Below, piece by piece: positions 16,107-24,668 of a DNA stretch of 64,000 nt. Origin of the DNA: Streptomyces ambofaciens ATCC 23877 (GTDB lineage Bacteria > Actinomycetota > Actinomycetes > Streptomycetales > Streptomycetaceae); NCBI RefSeq assembly GCF_001267885.1, contig NZ_CP012382.1, forward strand, positions 4,141,001 to 4,205,000, written 5' to 3'. The stretch's first letter is position 1; the number at the start of each line of letters is the position of its first letter. Made by a program: the position numbers and the translations under genes. The notes below the pieces were generated by a model. The model was not told the DNA's origin. It did not search any database and saw only the letters and a list, made by a program, of their open reading frames with translations.

Positions 16107-17345
16107 ATGCGCGTCCCCGCCTCACGGCTCCCGTCCGCACCGGGCTTCTGGCGCAGCCCCCTGCGCGGTCCCCGGTTCACGTCGTTGCTCGGCCTCGTCC
16201 TGCTCGTCGGCCTCACCGTGCTGTTCGCGACGGGACTGCTCTCCTACGCCGCGTACAACCCCGGCCTGGACCCGGTCAACGACAAGACACCGGACCGGGG
16301 GATCCTCGGTTGCTACCTCTTCGCCTGGCCGACCGACCCGCACTGGCTGTACCGCCTCACCCAGGGCGTCCACGTCACCCTCGGCCTCACCCTGGTCCCG
16401 GTGCTGCTGGCCAAGCTGTGGTCGGTCGTGCCGAGGCTGTTCACGCTGCCGCCGGCCCGCTCGCTCGCCCACGCGCTGGAGCGGGTCTCCCTGCTCCTGC
16501 TGGTCGGGGGCGCGCTGTTCACCTTCGGGACCGGGGTGCTCAACATCCAGCTGGACTACGTCTTCCCCGGCTCCTTCTACCCGCTGCACTTCTACGGGGC
16601 CTGGGTCTTCTTCGCCGCCTTCGTCGCGCACGCCGTGCTCAAGGTGCCGGTGGCGCTGCGCAACCTCCGCGCGCTGCGCGAGGAGCGCGACGACGACCTG
16701 ATCTCCCCGCGGCCCGATCCGCCCACCGTCTCGCGGCGTGGGGCGCTGTGGGTGGTCGGGGGCGGCTCGCTGCTGATGTTCGCCACCAACGCCGGCCGCA
16801 GCTTCGACGGGCCGCTGCGGGAGACGGCCGTGCTCTCGCCGCACGGCGGCCCCGAACCGGGGCACGGGCCGGGTGGCTTCCAGATCAACAAGACGGCCCG
16901 CTACGCGGGCATCGACCCGGCCGAGACGAGCGAGGACGCCTGGCGGCTCGTCCTCACGGGACGCACCGGGACCGTCCGGCTCGGCCGCGGCCGACTGCTG
17001 GGCATGGAGCAGCACAGCGCCGCGCTGCCGATCGCCTGCGTCGAGGGCTGGTCGACGTCCGACCAGTGGTGGCGCGGGGTGCGGCTGCGCGATCTCGCCG
17101 CGCTCGTGGGCTTCGAGGACGACCCGCCGGACGTGTTCGTCGAGTCCCTCCAGCGGCGGGGCGCCTTCCGCAGCGGGGCCCTGCGGGCCAACCAGGTGGC
17201 CGACCCGCGCTCGCTGCTCGCCCTGTCCGTCAACGGCGAGGCGCTGAGCGCGGACCACGGACATCCGGCGCGGATCATCGTGCCCGCCGCGCCCGGCGTG
17301 CTGAACACCAAGTGGGTGGCCCGGATGACGTTCGGAGACCGGTGA
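16107..17345 (+). CDS. Cytochrome b / sulfite-oxidase-like molybdoprotein
   Basis: A 412-aa fusion. Residues 1-200 hold about four TM helices with His residues (YRLTQGVHVTLG; YPLHFYGAWVFFAAFVAHAVLK) like a b-type cytochrome domain. Residues 205-412 are a sulfite-oxidase/YedY-like molybdopterin domain with the Mo-ligand Cys at about 311 (PIACVEGWS) and NQVADPRSLLALSVNGEAL. It would pass electrons between an extracytoplasmic molybdenum site and the membrane. The donor or acceptor is unknown. The stop overlaps the next start (TGATG). Confidence 0.85.
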   Translation: MRVPASRLPSAPGFWRSPLRGPRFTSLLGLVLLVGLTVLFATGLLSYAAYNPGLDPVNDKTPDRGILGCYLFAWPTDPHWLYRLTQGVHVTLGLTLVPVLLAKLWSVVPRLFTLPPARSLAHALERVSLLLLVGGALFTFGTGVLNIQLDYVFPGSFYPLHFYGAWVFFAAFVAHAVLKVPVALRNLRALREERDDDLISPRPDPPTVSRRGALWVVGGGSLLMFATNAGRSFDGPLRETAVLSPHGGPEPGHGPGGFQINKTARYAGIDPAETSEDAWRLVLTGRTGTVRLGRGRLLGMEQHSAALPIACVEGWSTSDQWWRGVRLRDLAALVGFEDDPPDVFVESLQRRGAFRSGALRANQVADPRSLLALSVNGEALSADHGHPARIIVPAAPGVLNTKWVARMTFGDR

Positions 17346-17854
17346 TGAGCCCTGGGCGCGGTCTGCGGTCCGCGAAGCCGTCCGGGAAGCGGCCCGCGCC
17401 GCGGCGGCTGATCGGCAGCCCCTTCCGGCTTCTGCTGCTCGCCTGCTCGTTCGCGCTCGCCGGCTACGCGGGGGTGCGGCTGCTCACCGGCGACCCGCTC
17501 GGTGTGGTCCTGTGGTTCGTCGGGGCGGCCCTGCTGCACGACCTGGTGCTGCTGCCCCTGTACACGGTGGCCGACCGGGCGGTCGTACGCGGGCTGGGGG
17601 CGGCCGGACGCCGCGGGTGGGCGCTGTACGTGCGGGTGCCGGCCCTCTTCTCCGGGCTGCTGCTGCTCGTGTGGTTCCCGCTGATCAGCGGCCGGGTCGA
17701 CCGGCGCTACGAGGCGGTCGCCGGGCAGTCGGCGGAGGGCTTCCTGGCCCGCTGGCTGCTGATCACGGCTGTCCTGTTCGGCGGGTCGGCACTGCTCCTG
17801 GCGTCGCGGTCGCTGCGCAGCGCGACGAAGCGGCGGCCACCCGACGTCCACTGA
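17345..17854 (+). CDS. Small membrane protein coupled to molybdoenzyme
   Basis: A 169-aa protein with four TM helices (FRLLLLACSFALAGYAGVRLL; VVLWFVGAALLHDLVLLPLY; WALYVRVPALFSGLLLLVWF; WLLITAVLFGGSALLLA). It overlaps the stop of the molybdoenzyme gene, so it is probably a membrane subunit or assembly partner. Its 3' end overlaps the convergent methyltransferase frame by 148 bp. Function unknown. Confidence 0.75.
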   Translation: MSPGRGLRSAKPSGKRPAPRRLIGSPFRLLLLACSFALAGYAGVRLLTGDPLGVVLWFVGAALLHDLVLLPLYTVADRAVVRGLGAAGRRGWALYVRVPALFSGLLLLVWFPLISGRVDRRYEAVAGQSAEGFLARWLLITAVLFGGSALLLASRSLRSATKRRPPDVH

Positions 17855-18348
17855 GCGGCGGCCCGCCAGCCGGCGGCGCCCGCGTGGCGGAGCAGGGCGG
17901 CCGAGCCGATCCGGGCCCAGGGGAAGGGGCTGCCCGCCGTGCGGGCGTCGGTGACGTCGACGACCTGCACCTCGGCGCGTTCGTCGACGTCGGCCTCGGC
18001 GGTCTCGGCGATGAGCAGGCCGCCGGGCGCGAGCAGGGCGGCGACGCGGGCCAGCAGGGCACGGGGGTCGCCGCCGATGCCGACGTTGCCGTCCATCAGC
18101 AGGACGGTGTCCCAGCGTCCCTCGCCGGGCAGCGGGTCGAAGACGGAGCGCCGCAGCGACCGGCCCCCGAGCCGCAGGGTGCGGGCGACGGCGGCCTCGC
18201 TGACGTCGATGCCGAGGACGATCCGGCCGCGGGCGGCGAGCTCCGCCACCAGCCGGCCGGGTCCGCAGCCCACGTCGAGCACGGCCCCCTCGCACCGGTC
18301 CAGCACCTCCAGGTCCACCGGATCGGCCCGCGCGCACCAGCGCTCCAC
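17707..18348 (-). CDS. SAM-dependent methyltransferase, start unclear
   Basis: A class I methyltransferase: AVLDVGCGPGRLVAEL is the SAM-binding motif I, followed by IVLGIDVSEAAVARTL and WDTVLLMDGNVGIGGDP. The only ordinary start in frame is the GTG at 18348, yet the same frame upstream reads AWAVSDPYAAALRTGRGPLF then a further LRRADGWLLPLD, which looks like genuine protein. That frame stays open to the DUF2064 stop codon at 18544 without any ATG, GTG or TTG. A frameshift, a rare start or readthrough is possible. The 3' end overlaps the convergent membrane gene. Confidence 0.7.
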   Translation of the reverse strand: MERWCARADPVDLEVLDRCEGAVLDVGCGPGRLVAELAARGRIVLGIDVSEAAVARTLRLGGRSLRRSVFDPLPGEGRWDTVLLMDGNVGIGGDPRALLARVAALLAPGGLLIAETAEADVDERAEVQVVDVTDARTAGSPFPWARIGSAALLRHAGAAGWRAAAQWTSGGRRFVALRSDRDARSSADPPNRTAVISSQRARKPSADCPATAS

Positions 18349-18543
18349 GTCCAGGGGCAGCAGCCAGCCGTCCGCGCGGCGCAGGAACAGCGGGCCGCGG
18401 CCGGTGCGCAGGGCGGCGGCGTAAGGGTCGGAGACGGCCCAGGCGGGGGGAGCGGCGGTGCGCGGGGCGGCTTGTCCGAGGCGGCCGGCACCGACCGGCC
18501 GGCCGTTCGCCGGGCCGCCGCCCGCACCGCTGCAAGGCCCTGC

Positions 18544-19185
18544 TCATCGGCCCCCCCGCCGCTCCGTGCCCGTCGCGCACGCGGCCAGCCGGGCGGCGAA
18601 CCGGCCGTGCGGCGCGCAGGCGGCGACGGCCCGCGCGTCGGCGGCGGTGTCGACGTCGCGCAGCCGCGGCAGGTCGCGCACGCGCAGTCCCGCCGTGCAC
18701 AGCCGCTCCCGCTGCACGGCCCCCGTCACCGGTGTCGACATGGGCACGCCCCGGACCAGCGCGGGGTCGGGACGGGCCAGGCCCAGGGCCCAGAAGCCGC
18801 CGTCCTCGGCGGGACCGAAGTACGCGTCGCAGTCGGCGAAGTCCACGGTGAGCAGCTCCGGCGTCACCTGCGGTGTGTCCATCCCGATCAGCAGGGCGGG
18901 CCCGGCGCACCCGGCGAAGGCGTCCGCCAGCCGTTCGTCGAGCCCGCCCGCGCACTGCGGTACGACGTCGAAGCCGGGCGGCAGCCAGGGGCCGGGGGAA
19001 CCGTCCAGCACCAGTACCCGGCGCCGTGCGGGGGCCGCGGCCACGGCCCGCAGGGAGTCACCGAGGGCGGCCTCCGCGAGCGCGGCGGCCTCGTCCGGGC
19101 TGAAGGGCGGTGTGAGCCGGGTCTTGACCCGCCCGGGCCGCGGCTCCTTGGCGATGACCAGGAGGGTGGTGCTCACCATGTTCAC
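18544..19185 (-). CDS. DUF2064 (TIGR04282-like) glycosyltransferase-fold protein
   Basis: A 213-aa protein starting VNMVSTTLLVIAKEPRPGRVKTRL, the signature of the DUF2064 nucleotidyl/glycosyltransferase-A-like family (AKxPxPGxVKTRL). LLIGMDTPQVTPELL and FGPAEDGGFWALGL are the other conserved blocks. It overlaps the stop of the upstream glycosyltransferase (GTGA), implying coupling. Its stop is in the same frame as the methyltransferase. Such genes often sit beside GT2 glycosyltransferases; the reaction is not known to me. Confidence 0.8.
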   Translation of the reverse strand: MNMVSTTLLVIAKEPRPGRVKTRLTPPFSPDEAAALAEAALGDSLRAVAAAPARRRVLVLDGSPGPWLPPGFDVVPQCAGGLDERLADAFAGCAGPALLIGMDTPQVTPELLTVDFADCDAYFGPAEDGGFWALGLARPDPALVRGVPMSTPVTGAVQRERLCTAGLRVRDLPRLRDVDTAADARAVAACAPHGRFAARLAACATGTERRGGR

Positions 19186-19901
19186 CGTGAGTTCCCTTCG
19201 TGGGCGCCGCCACGCGCGTCCGGGCCGGCCGGAACCTCGGCGAGGACCGCGCGCATGTCCCGGACCGCGTGCCAGGTGCCGCGCCAGGTCCCCGTCACCT
19301 TGGAGGCCCCGGTGCGCGGCAGGTAGGGGACGTCGCGTTCGGTGATCCGCCATCCCGCGTCGGCGGCGCGCACCACCATCTGGAGGGGGTAGCCGCTGCG
19401 CCGGTCGGTGAGCCCGAGGGCGAGCAGCGGCTCGCGGCGGGCGGCGCGCAGCGGGCCGAGGTCGTGCAGGTCCAGGCCGGTGCGGCGGCGGAGCATCCGG
19501 GCGAGGGCGAGGTTGCCGGCCCGGGCGTGCGCGGGCCACGCGCCGCGTCCCCGCGGGCGCCGACGGCCGAGCACCAGGTCGGCCGTGCCGGCGCGGATCT
19601 CGCCGACGAACGGTCTCAGCAGTCCCGGGTCGAGGGAGGCGTCGCAGTCGCAGAAGCAGACGATCTCGGCGGTGGCGGCGGTCAGCCCGGCGTGGCAGGC
19701 GGCGCCGAAGCCGCGGCGCGGCTCGGTCACGACCGTGGCGCCGAGTCCGCGGGCGATCCGTGCCGAGCCGTCGGTGGAGCCGTTGTCGACGACGAGCGCG
19801 CGCCAGCCGGCCGGGATGCGGGTGAGGACCCAGGGCAGTGCCCCGGCCTCGTCCAGGCACGGGAGCACGACGTCGACGTCCGGGGGAGGCGAGGTGGTCA
19901 C
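19182..19901 (-). CDS. GT2-family glycosyltransferase
   Basis: A 239-aa family 2 glycosyltransferase without TM helices. VDVVLPCLDEAGALPWVL, ALVVDNGSTDGSA (nucleotide-binding) and CFCDCDASLD (DxD-like metal site) are clear, and GYPLQMVVRAADAGWRITERDVPY matches the acceptor half. It would move a sugar from NDP-sugar or dolichol-type donors to a lipid. The GTG at 19901 has AGGG 8 nt upstream. First gene of a three-gene operon with DUF2064 and a methyltransferase; divergent from the two-component genes. Confidence 0.85.
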   Translation of the reverse strand: MTTSPPPDVDVVLPCLDEAGALPWVLTRIPAGWRALVVDNGSTDGSARIARGLGATVVTEPRRGFGAACHAGLTAATAEIVCFCDCDASLDPGLLRPFVGEIRAGTADLVLGRRRPRGRGAWPAHARAGNLALARMLRRRTGLDLHDLGPLRAARREPLLALGLTDRRSGYPLQMVVRAADAGWRITERDVPYLPRTGASKVTGTWRGTWHAVRDMRAVLAEVPAGPDARGGAHEGNSR

Positions 19902-20024
19902 GGCTTTCACCCTACGAACCGGAATCGGGCGTATCGGACTTCCGCTCCTTACGAAACGCGGACGTCGCGGCCCCGGCCGCCCGCACCGGCGACGGCGGCG
20001 GCGGCACGGTGCGAGGCTGGGCGC

Positions 20025-20792
20025 ATGCGTCAGCAGCAGCCGTACGAGTCCGTCCCCCGGGGCGCTTCCCCGAACGAGGTCTCGAACGGAGACCGGGACG
20101 GCCCCGCCCGGGTCCTGGTCGTCGACGACGACCCCACGGTCGCGGAGGTCGTGGCCGGCTACCTCGACCGCGCGGGTCACCTCGTCGACCGGGCCGCCGA
20201 CGGCCCGGCCGCGCTCGCCCGGGCCGCCGAGCACCCGCCGGACCTGGTGGTGCTCGACCTCATGCTGCCCGGCATGGACGGCCTGGAGGTCTGCCGGCGG
20301 TTGCGGGAGCGGGGGCCCGTGCCGGTGGTCATGCTGACCGCCCGCGGCGACGAGGAGGACCGTGTCCTCGGCCTGGAGGTCGGCGCGGACGACTACGTGA
20401 CCAAACCCTTCAGCCCGCGGGAGCTGGTGCTGCGGGTGGACTCCGTGCTGCGCAGGACCCGGTCCGTCCCGGCGCCGCACCCGCTCGCCGCGGCGGGCCT
20501 GACCGTCGACCCTGCCGCCCGGCGGGCCACCAGGGCGGGCACGGAACTCGCCCTGACCCTGCGGGAGTTCGACCTGCTCGCCTTCTTCCTGGGGCATCCG
20601 GGGCGGGCGTTCGCCCGGGAGGAGCTGATGCGCGAGGTGTGGGGCTGGGACTTCGGTGACCTCTCCACCGTCACCGTCCACGTCCGGCGGCTGCGCGGCA
20701 AGGTCGAGGACGACCCGGCCCGCCCCCGGCTGATCCGGACCGTGTGGGGCGTGGGCTACCGCTTCGACCCCGTCGGCGGGGAGGCGGACTGA
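20025..20792 (+). CDS. OmpR/PhoB-family response regulator
   Basis: A 255-aa response regulator. The receiver domain (residues 28-145) has the acidic pair VVDDD, the phospho-acceptor D78 (VVLDLMLPGMDG), MLTARG and K at VTKPFSPRE. The C-terminal winged helix (about 160-250) reads LTLREFDLLAFFLGHPGRAF...VHVRRLRGKVEDD...IRTVWGVGYRF. It has an unusual 27-residue N-terminal extension. ATG at 20025. The kinase gene follows after 2 bp. Confidence 0.95.
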   Translation: MRQQQPYESVPRGASPNEVSNGDRDGPARVLVVDDDPTVAEVVAGYLDRAGHLVDRAADGPAALARAAEHPPDLVVLDLMLPGMDGLEVCRRLRERGPVPVVMLTARGDEEDRVLGLEVGADDYVTKPFSPRELVLRVDSVLRRTRSVPAPHPLAAAGLTVDPAARRATRAGTELALTLREFDLLAFFLGHPGRAFAREELMREVWGWDFGDLSTVTVHVRRLRGKVEDDPARPRLIRTVWGVGYRFDPVGGEAD

Positions 20793-20794
20793 CC

Positions 20795-21907
20795 GTGCAC
20801 GACACGCTCCTCATCGCCCTCTACGCCTTCGCCGGTGCCGCCACCACCGGACTGCTCGGGGCGGGCGTGCTGAGGCTGATCCGCCGGCGCTCGCTGACCG
20901 CGTCGCTCACGGTGGTGGCGGCGGTCGCCGTCCTCGCGATGCTCGCGGGCACCCTCGCCGTCGCGTGGGCGATGTTCCTGTCCCCGCACGACCTGTCCGT
21001 CGTCACGACGGTCGTGGCGATGGCGGCCGTCGTCTCCCTGGCCACCGCCCTGCTGCTGGGCCGCTGGGTGGTCGCCCGCAGCCGCGAACTGACCGCCGCC
21101 GCCCGCACGTTCGGCGACGACGGCGGCTACGCGGCCCCCGCCGGCCCGGCCACGGCCGAACTGGACGCGCTCAGCCGCGAACTGGCGGCGACCGGTGACC
21201 GGCTCAGGCGGTCCAGGGAGCGGGAACGCGCCCTGGAGACCTCACGGCGGGAACTGGTCGCCTGGATCTCGCACGACCTGCGTACGCCGCTGGCCGGACT
21301 GCGCGCCATGTCCGAGGCGCTGGAGGACGGCGTCGCCGCCGACCCCGACCGCTACCTGAAGCAGATCCGCACCGAGGTGGAACGCCTCGACGACATGGTC
21401 GGCGACCTCTTCGAACTGTCCCGCATCCACGCCGGCACCCTGCCCCTGACCCCGGCCCGGATCTCGCTCTACGACCTGGTCGGCGACGCCCTCGCGGGCG
21501 CGGACCCGCTGGCGAGGGAGCACGGTGTGCGGCTGGTCGGCGACGCGGTGGCCGCGGTGCCGGTCGAGGTCGACGGCAGGGAGATGAGCCGCGTCCTGGG
21601 CAACCTGCTGGTCAACGCGATCCGCCGCACCCCCGCCGACGGCACGGTCGCGGTCGCCGCCGAACCCTCGCCCGCGGGGGTGGTGCTCTCCGTCACCGAC
21701 GGCTGCGGGGGCATCCCCGAGGAGGATCTGCCGCGCGTCTTCGACACGGGCTGGCGCGGCAGCCACGCCCGCACCCCGCCGGCCGGGGCCGGCCTGGGCC
21801 TCGCCATCGTCCGCGGCATCGTCGAGGCCCACCGGGGCCAGGCCACCGTGCGCAACATCCCCGGCGGCTGCCGCTTCGAGGTGACCCTGCCCCTGGCGGA
21901 CGCCTGA
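20795..21907 (+). CDS. Membrane sensor histidine kinase
   Basis: A 370-aa kinase partner of the upstream regulator. Three membrane helices lie in residues 5-90 with almost no extracytoplasmic loop, so the signal is probably sensed in the membrane. A HAMP-like linker (90-140) precedes the H-box WISHDLRTPLAG (His about residue 156) and the ATPase domain with N-box NLLVNAIRR, G1 DGCGGIPEED and G2 GAGLGLAIVRG. GTG at 20795 follows GGGGAGG. No target genes are evident next to it. Confidence 0.95.
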   Translation: MHDTLLIALYAFAGAATTGLLGAGVLRLIRRRSLTASLTVVAAVAVLAMLAGTLAVAWAMFLSPHDLSVVTTVVAMAAVVSLATALLLGRWVVARSRELTAAARTFGDDGGYAAPAGPATAELDALSRELAATGDRLRRSRERERALETSRRELVAWISHDLRTPLAGLRAMSEALEDGVAADPDRYLKQIRTEVERLDDMVGDLFELSRIHAGTLPLTPARISLYDLVGDALAGADPLAREHGVRLVGDAVAAVPVEVDGREMSRVLGNLLVNAIRRTPADGTVAVAAEPSPAGVVLSVTDGCGGIPEEDLPRVFDTGWRGSHARTPPAGAGLGLAIVRGIVEAHRGQATVRNIPGGCRFEVTLPLADA

Positions 21908-21926
21908 GCGGGCGGCGGCGAGCCGT

Positions 21927-22934
21927 TCAGTCCCCCCGCAGTCCGGCCCGCGCGAACTCCCGCATCCCCTCCGCGAAGGCGACCCGCGGCCGCCAGCCCA
22001 GCTCCTCGCGCAGCCGTGCGGAGTCGGCGGTGATGTGCCGTACGTCGCCGAGGCGGTACCCGCCGGTGACGACGGGTGCGGGCCCGCCGTACGCGGCGGC
22101 CAGGGCGGTCGCCATCTCGCCCACCGTGTGCGGCGTACCGCTGCCGGTGTTGTAGGCCCTGAGCGTGCCGGCCGGTGGCACGCCCGGGGCCTCCAACGCC
22201 GCGACGTTCGCCGCGGCCACGTCCCGTACGTGCACGAAGTCCCGTCGCTGGCGGCCGTCCTCGAAGACGCGGGGGGCCTCGCCGCGGGCGAGGGCGGAGC
22301 GGAAGAAGGAGGCCACACCGGCGTACGGGGTGTCGCGCGGCATCCGCGGCCCGTACACGTTGTGGTAGCGCAGCGAGACCGCGCTCGCGCCGGTCGTCCG
22401 GGCCCAGGCGGCGGCCAGGTGCTCCTGGGCCAGCTTGGTGGTCGCGTACACGTTGCGCGGGTCGGCCGGGGCGTCCTCGCCGACCAGCCCGGGGGTCAGC
22501 TCCTCGCCGCACGCCGGGCACGCGGGCTCGAACCGTCCCGCCTCGAGGTCGGCGACGGCACGCGGCCCGGGCCGCACCACCCCGTGCCGGCGGCACGCGT
22601 AGTGCCCCTCCCCGTACACGACCATCGATCCGGCCAGCACCAGCCGCCGCACGCCCGCCTCGGCCATCGCGGAGAGCAGCACGGCGGTACCGAGGTCGTT
22701 GCGCGAGACGTACTCCGCCGCGTCCGCGAAGCCGCTGCCGAGCCCGACCATCGCCGCCTGGTGGCAGACGGCGTCCACGCCGGCCAGCGCCCGGCCGACG
22801 GCCACCGGATCGCGCACGTCGGCGCCGGGGTCCTCGCGGACGTCGTAGCCGACGGGCTCGTGCCCGCGCGTGCGCAGCGCCGCGACGACGTGGGACCCGA
22901 TGAACCCGGCAGCGCCGGTGACCAGTACGCGCAT
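21927..22934 (-). CDS. SDR epimerase, dTDP-L-rhamnose 4-epimerase-like
   Basis: A 335-aa extended short-chain dehydrogenase. The Rossmann motif VTGAAGFIGSHVV, the catalytic YATTK (YxxxK) and RYHNVYGPRMP plus FEDGRQRRDFVHV mark an NAD(P)-dependent sugar-nucleotide epimerase/dehydratase. An insert between residues 118 and 150 carries a Cys-His-Cys-Cys set (YACRRHG...CPACGEEL) that looks like a zinc ribbon; I recall such an insert in dTDP-L-rhamnose 4-epimerases. Convergent with the kinase gene. Confidence 0.82.
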   Translation of the reverse strand: MRVLVTGAAGFIGSHVVAALRTRGHEPVGYDVREDPGADVRDPVAVGRALAGVDAVCHQAAMVGLGSGFADAAEYVSRNDLGTAVLLSAMAEAGVRRLVLAGSMVVYGEGHYACRRHGVVRPGPRAVADLEAGRFEPACPACGEELTPGLVGEDAPADPRNVYATTKLAQEHLAAAWARTTGASAVSLRYHNVYGPRMPRDTPYAGVASFFRSALARGEAPRVFEDGRQRRDFVHVRDVAAANVAALEAPGVPPAGTLRAYNTGSGTPHTVGEMATALAAAYGGPAPVVTGGYRLGDVRHITADSARLREELGWRPRVAFAEGMREFARAGLRGD

Positions 22935-23135
22935 ACGGCCACGCTAGGTCCGTGCGGGCCCCGGACCGGACGTCCGCACCGGCACGTCACGGCTCCGTAA
23001 GAAGACGGCGGACGCCGATCCGCGCCGACTTTGCCTTCTCTTTGCAACCCGTCCCGCCGCCGCCTCGTCTCTCCGTCCGATCCACCACCCGCGCGGCCTC
23101 CGCGCACACGGAACCCGACGAGAGAGAGCGACCCG

Positions 23136-23510
23136 ATGCGCCGCACCATCCTCAGCGCCGTGACCCTGGCGTGCGCCGCCGTACTGGCCGGCACCGCACC
23201 CGCGTTCGCCGACGACCCCACCCCGGCACCCGCCGCCCCCGCGTCCGCCACCCCGAGCCCCGGCACCGAGCCGAGCGAGGCGCCGTCGCCGTCCGTCAGC
23301 TCACCGGCTCCGGCGGCCGAGCCGACCCAGGCACCGGCCGACGGCCAGGTCTCCGCCGTGCCCGAGGGCGCGCCCGACACCGGGGTCGCCGCACCGGCCT
23401 CCTCCGGCGCCGGCGAAGGGGCGGTCGGCGCGGGCGCCGGTGCCGTGCTCGCCGCGGGCGGCGCCGTCCTCTTCGTCGTACGCCGTCGGCGGGCGGCGAC
23501 CCGGGCATGA
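23136..23510 (+). CDS. Secreted Pro/Ala-rich sortase substrate
   Basis: A 124-aa protein with a signal peptide (MRRTILSAVTLACAAVLAGTAPAFA), a Pro/Ala/Thr/Ser-rich wall-spanning middle, a sorting-like motif APDTG (about residue 80), a C-terminal hydrophobic helix (GAVLAAGGAVLFVV) and a basic tail RRRRAATRA. This tripartite C-terminus is that of a sortase substrate, with APDTG in place of LPxTG or LAxTG. Its stop overlaps the start of a sortase gene (ATGA at 23507), so that sortase is the likely partner. Confidence 0.75.
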   Translation: MRRTILSAVTLACAAVLAGTAPAFADDPTPAPAAPASATPSPGTEPSEAPSPSVSSPAPAAEPTQAPADGQVSAVPEGAPDTGVAAPASSGAGEGAVGAGAGAVLAAGGAVLFVVRRRRAATRA

Positions 23511-24130
23511 CGCCCCTCTCCGGGCGCGTCCTCGCCACCGCGGTGCTGGCCGTGGCCCTCGCGGGCTGCGGTGCCGGCCGGGGGGACGAGGCGGCCGCGC
23601 CCGCGCGCACCACGAGCACGGCGCCGCCCGCGCACTCCTCCGGCGAGCCGGTGCGGCCCCTGGAGCGCTCGGTCCCCGTCGGCCTGCGCATCCCCGCCAT
23701 CGGCGTCGACACACCGGTGATGCGGCTGGGCCTTGCGGCGGACGGCACGGTGGAGGTGCCGCCGGTCACGGACGACGACCGCGCGGGCTGGTACCGGCAC
23801 TCGCCGACCCCGGGTCAGCGGGGACCGTCGGTGGTCCTCGGCCATGTCACGGTCGGCGCCCACGGGGACGGCGTCTTCCGGCACCTCGCGCGGCTGCACC
23901 GGGGCGACCGGGTCGAGGCGCGCCTGGAGAACGGCACGACGGCACGGTTCACGGTCACCGCCGTACGGACCGTGGCGAAGGCCGACTTCCCGACGGAGGA
24001 CGTCTACGGGGACGTGGACGGACCGGAGTTGCGGCTCATCACCTGCGGCGGCCCGCGCGTCGGCGAGGAGTACCGGGACAACGTGATCGCCTTCGCCGAG
24101 CTGGACCCGGCCCGTCCCACGGGCTCCTGA
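23507..24130 (+). CDS. Class F-like sortase
   Basis: A 207-aa sortase. The catalytic triad is H113 (VVLGHVTVG), C180 (LRLITCGG) and R190 (EEYRDNVIAF). The N-terminus VLATAVLAVALAGCGAG is both a membrane helix and a good lipobox (LAGC), so it might be anchored as a lipoprotein. A Thr/Pro/Ala-rich linker precedes the domain. The TCGG-type active site fits class F of actinobacteria. It is coupled to the upstream substrate gene. Confidence 0.85.
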   Translation: MTPLSGRVLATAVLAVALAGCGAGRGDEAAAPARTTSTAPPAHSSGEPVRPLERSVPVGLRIPAIGVDTPVMRLGLAADGTVEVPPVTDDDRAGWYRHSPTPGQRGPSVVLGHVTVGAHGDGVFRHLARLHRGDRVEARLENGTTARFTVTAVRTVAKADFPTEDVYGDVDGPELRLITCGGPRVGEEYRDNVIAFAELDPARPTGS

Positions 24131-24176
24131 CCGACCGTGTGCAGTGCACCGCGGCCCCTCACCACCATGGAGAGCG

Positions 24177-24668
24177 TTGAAACGGTCCCGAGACAGGGCG
24201 GCCTCCGAGCTGTTCGCCGCCCTGTATCCACGCCTCGCCGGCTGGTGCCGCCGGCTCGTCGACGACGACGAGACGGCCCACGAGATCGCCTCCGAGGCGT
24301 TCACCCGGCTCTGGGCCCGCTGGACGTCCGTGGAGGAACCCCGCGGCTTCCTCTACGTCACCGCCGCCAACCTGGTCCGCGACCACTGGCGCAAGCTGGA
24401 GCGCGAGCGCCGGGCGGTGCGCCGGGTCACCGCGGAGGTCGCCGTGCGCCCGCACCCCGAGCAGTCGGACCCCTCGGTGCGGATGCTGGTGCAGTCCCTG
24501 CCCGAGCGGCTGCGCGTACCGATCCTCCTGCACTACTACGCTGACATGCCGATCCGGGAGGTGTCCGTGCTGACCGGGCGCAAGGAAGGAACCGTCAAGG
24601 CCGACCTCCACGCGGCCCGCGAACTGCTCCGCGTCCACCTGAGGAGAAGCCTTGATCACACGCCTTGA
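24177..24668 (+). CDS. ECF-type RNA polymerase sigma factor
   Basis: A 163-aa extracytoplasmic-function sigma factor. Region 2 (ELFAALYPRLAGWCRRLV...AHEIASEAFTRLWARW, NLVRDHWRK) and region 4 (LPERLRVPILLHYYADMPIREVSVLTGRKEGTVKADLHAARELL) are clear. The start is taken as TTG at 24177 with GGAGAG very close upstream; a GTG at 24144 is an alternative without a ribosome-binding site. It overlaps the next gene by 17 bp and follows the sortase by 46 bp. Confidence 0.85.
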   Translation: MKRSRDRAASELFAALYPRLAGWCRRLVDDDETAHEIASEAFTRLWARWTSVEEPRGFLYVTAANLVRDHWRKLERERRAVRRVTAEVAVRPHPEQSDPSVRMLVQSLPERLRVPILLHYYADMPIREVSVLTGRKEGTVKADLHAARELLRVHLRRSLDHTP

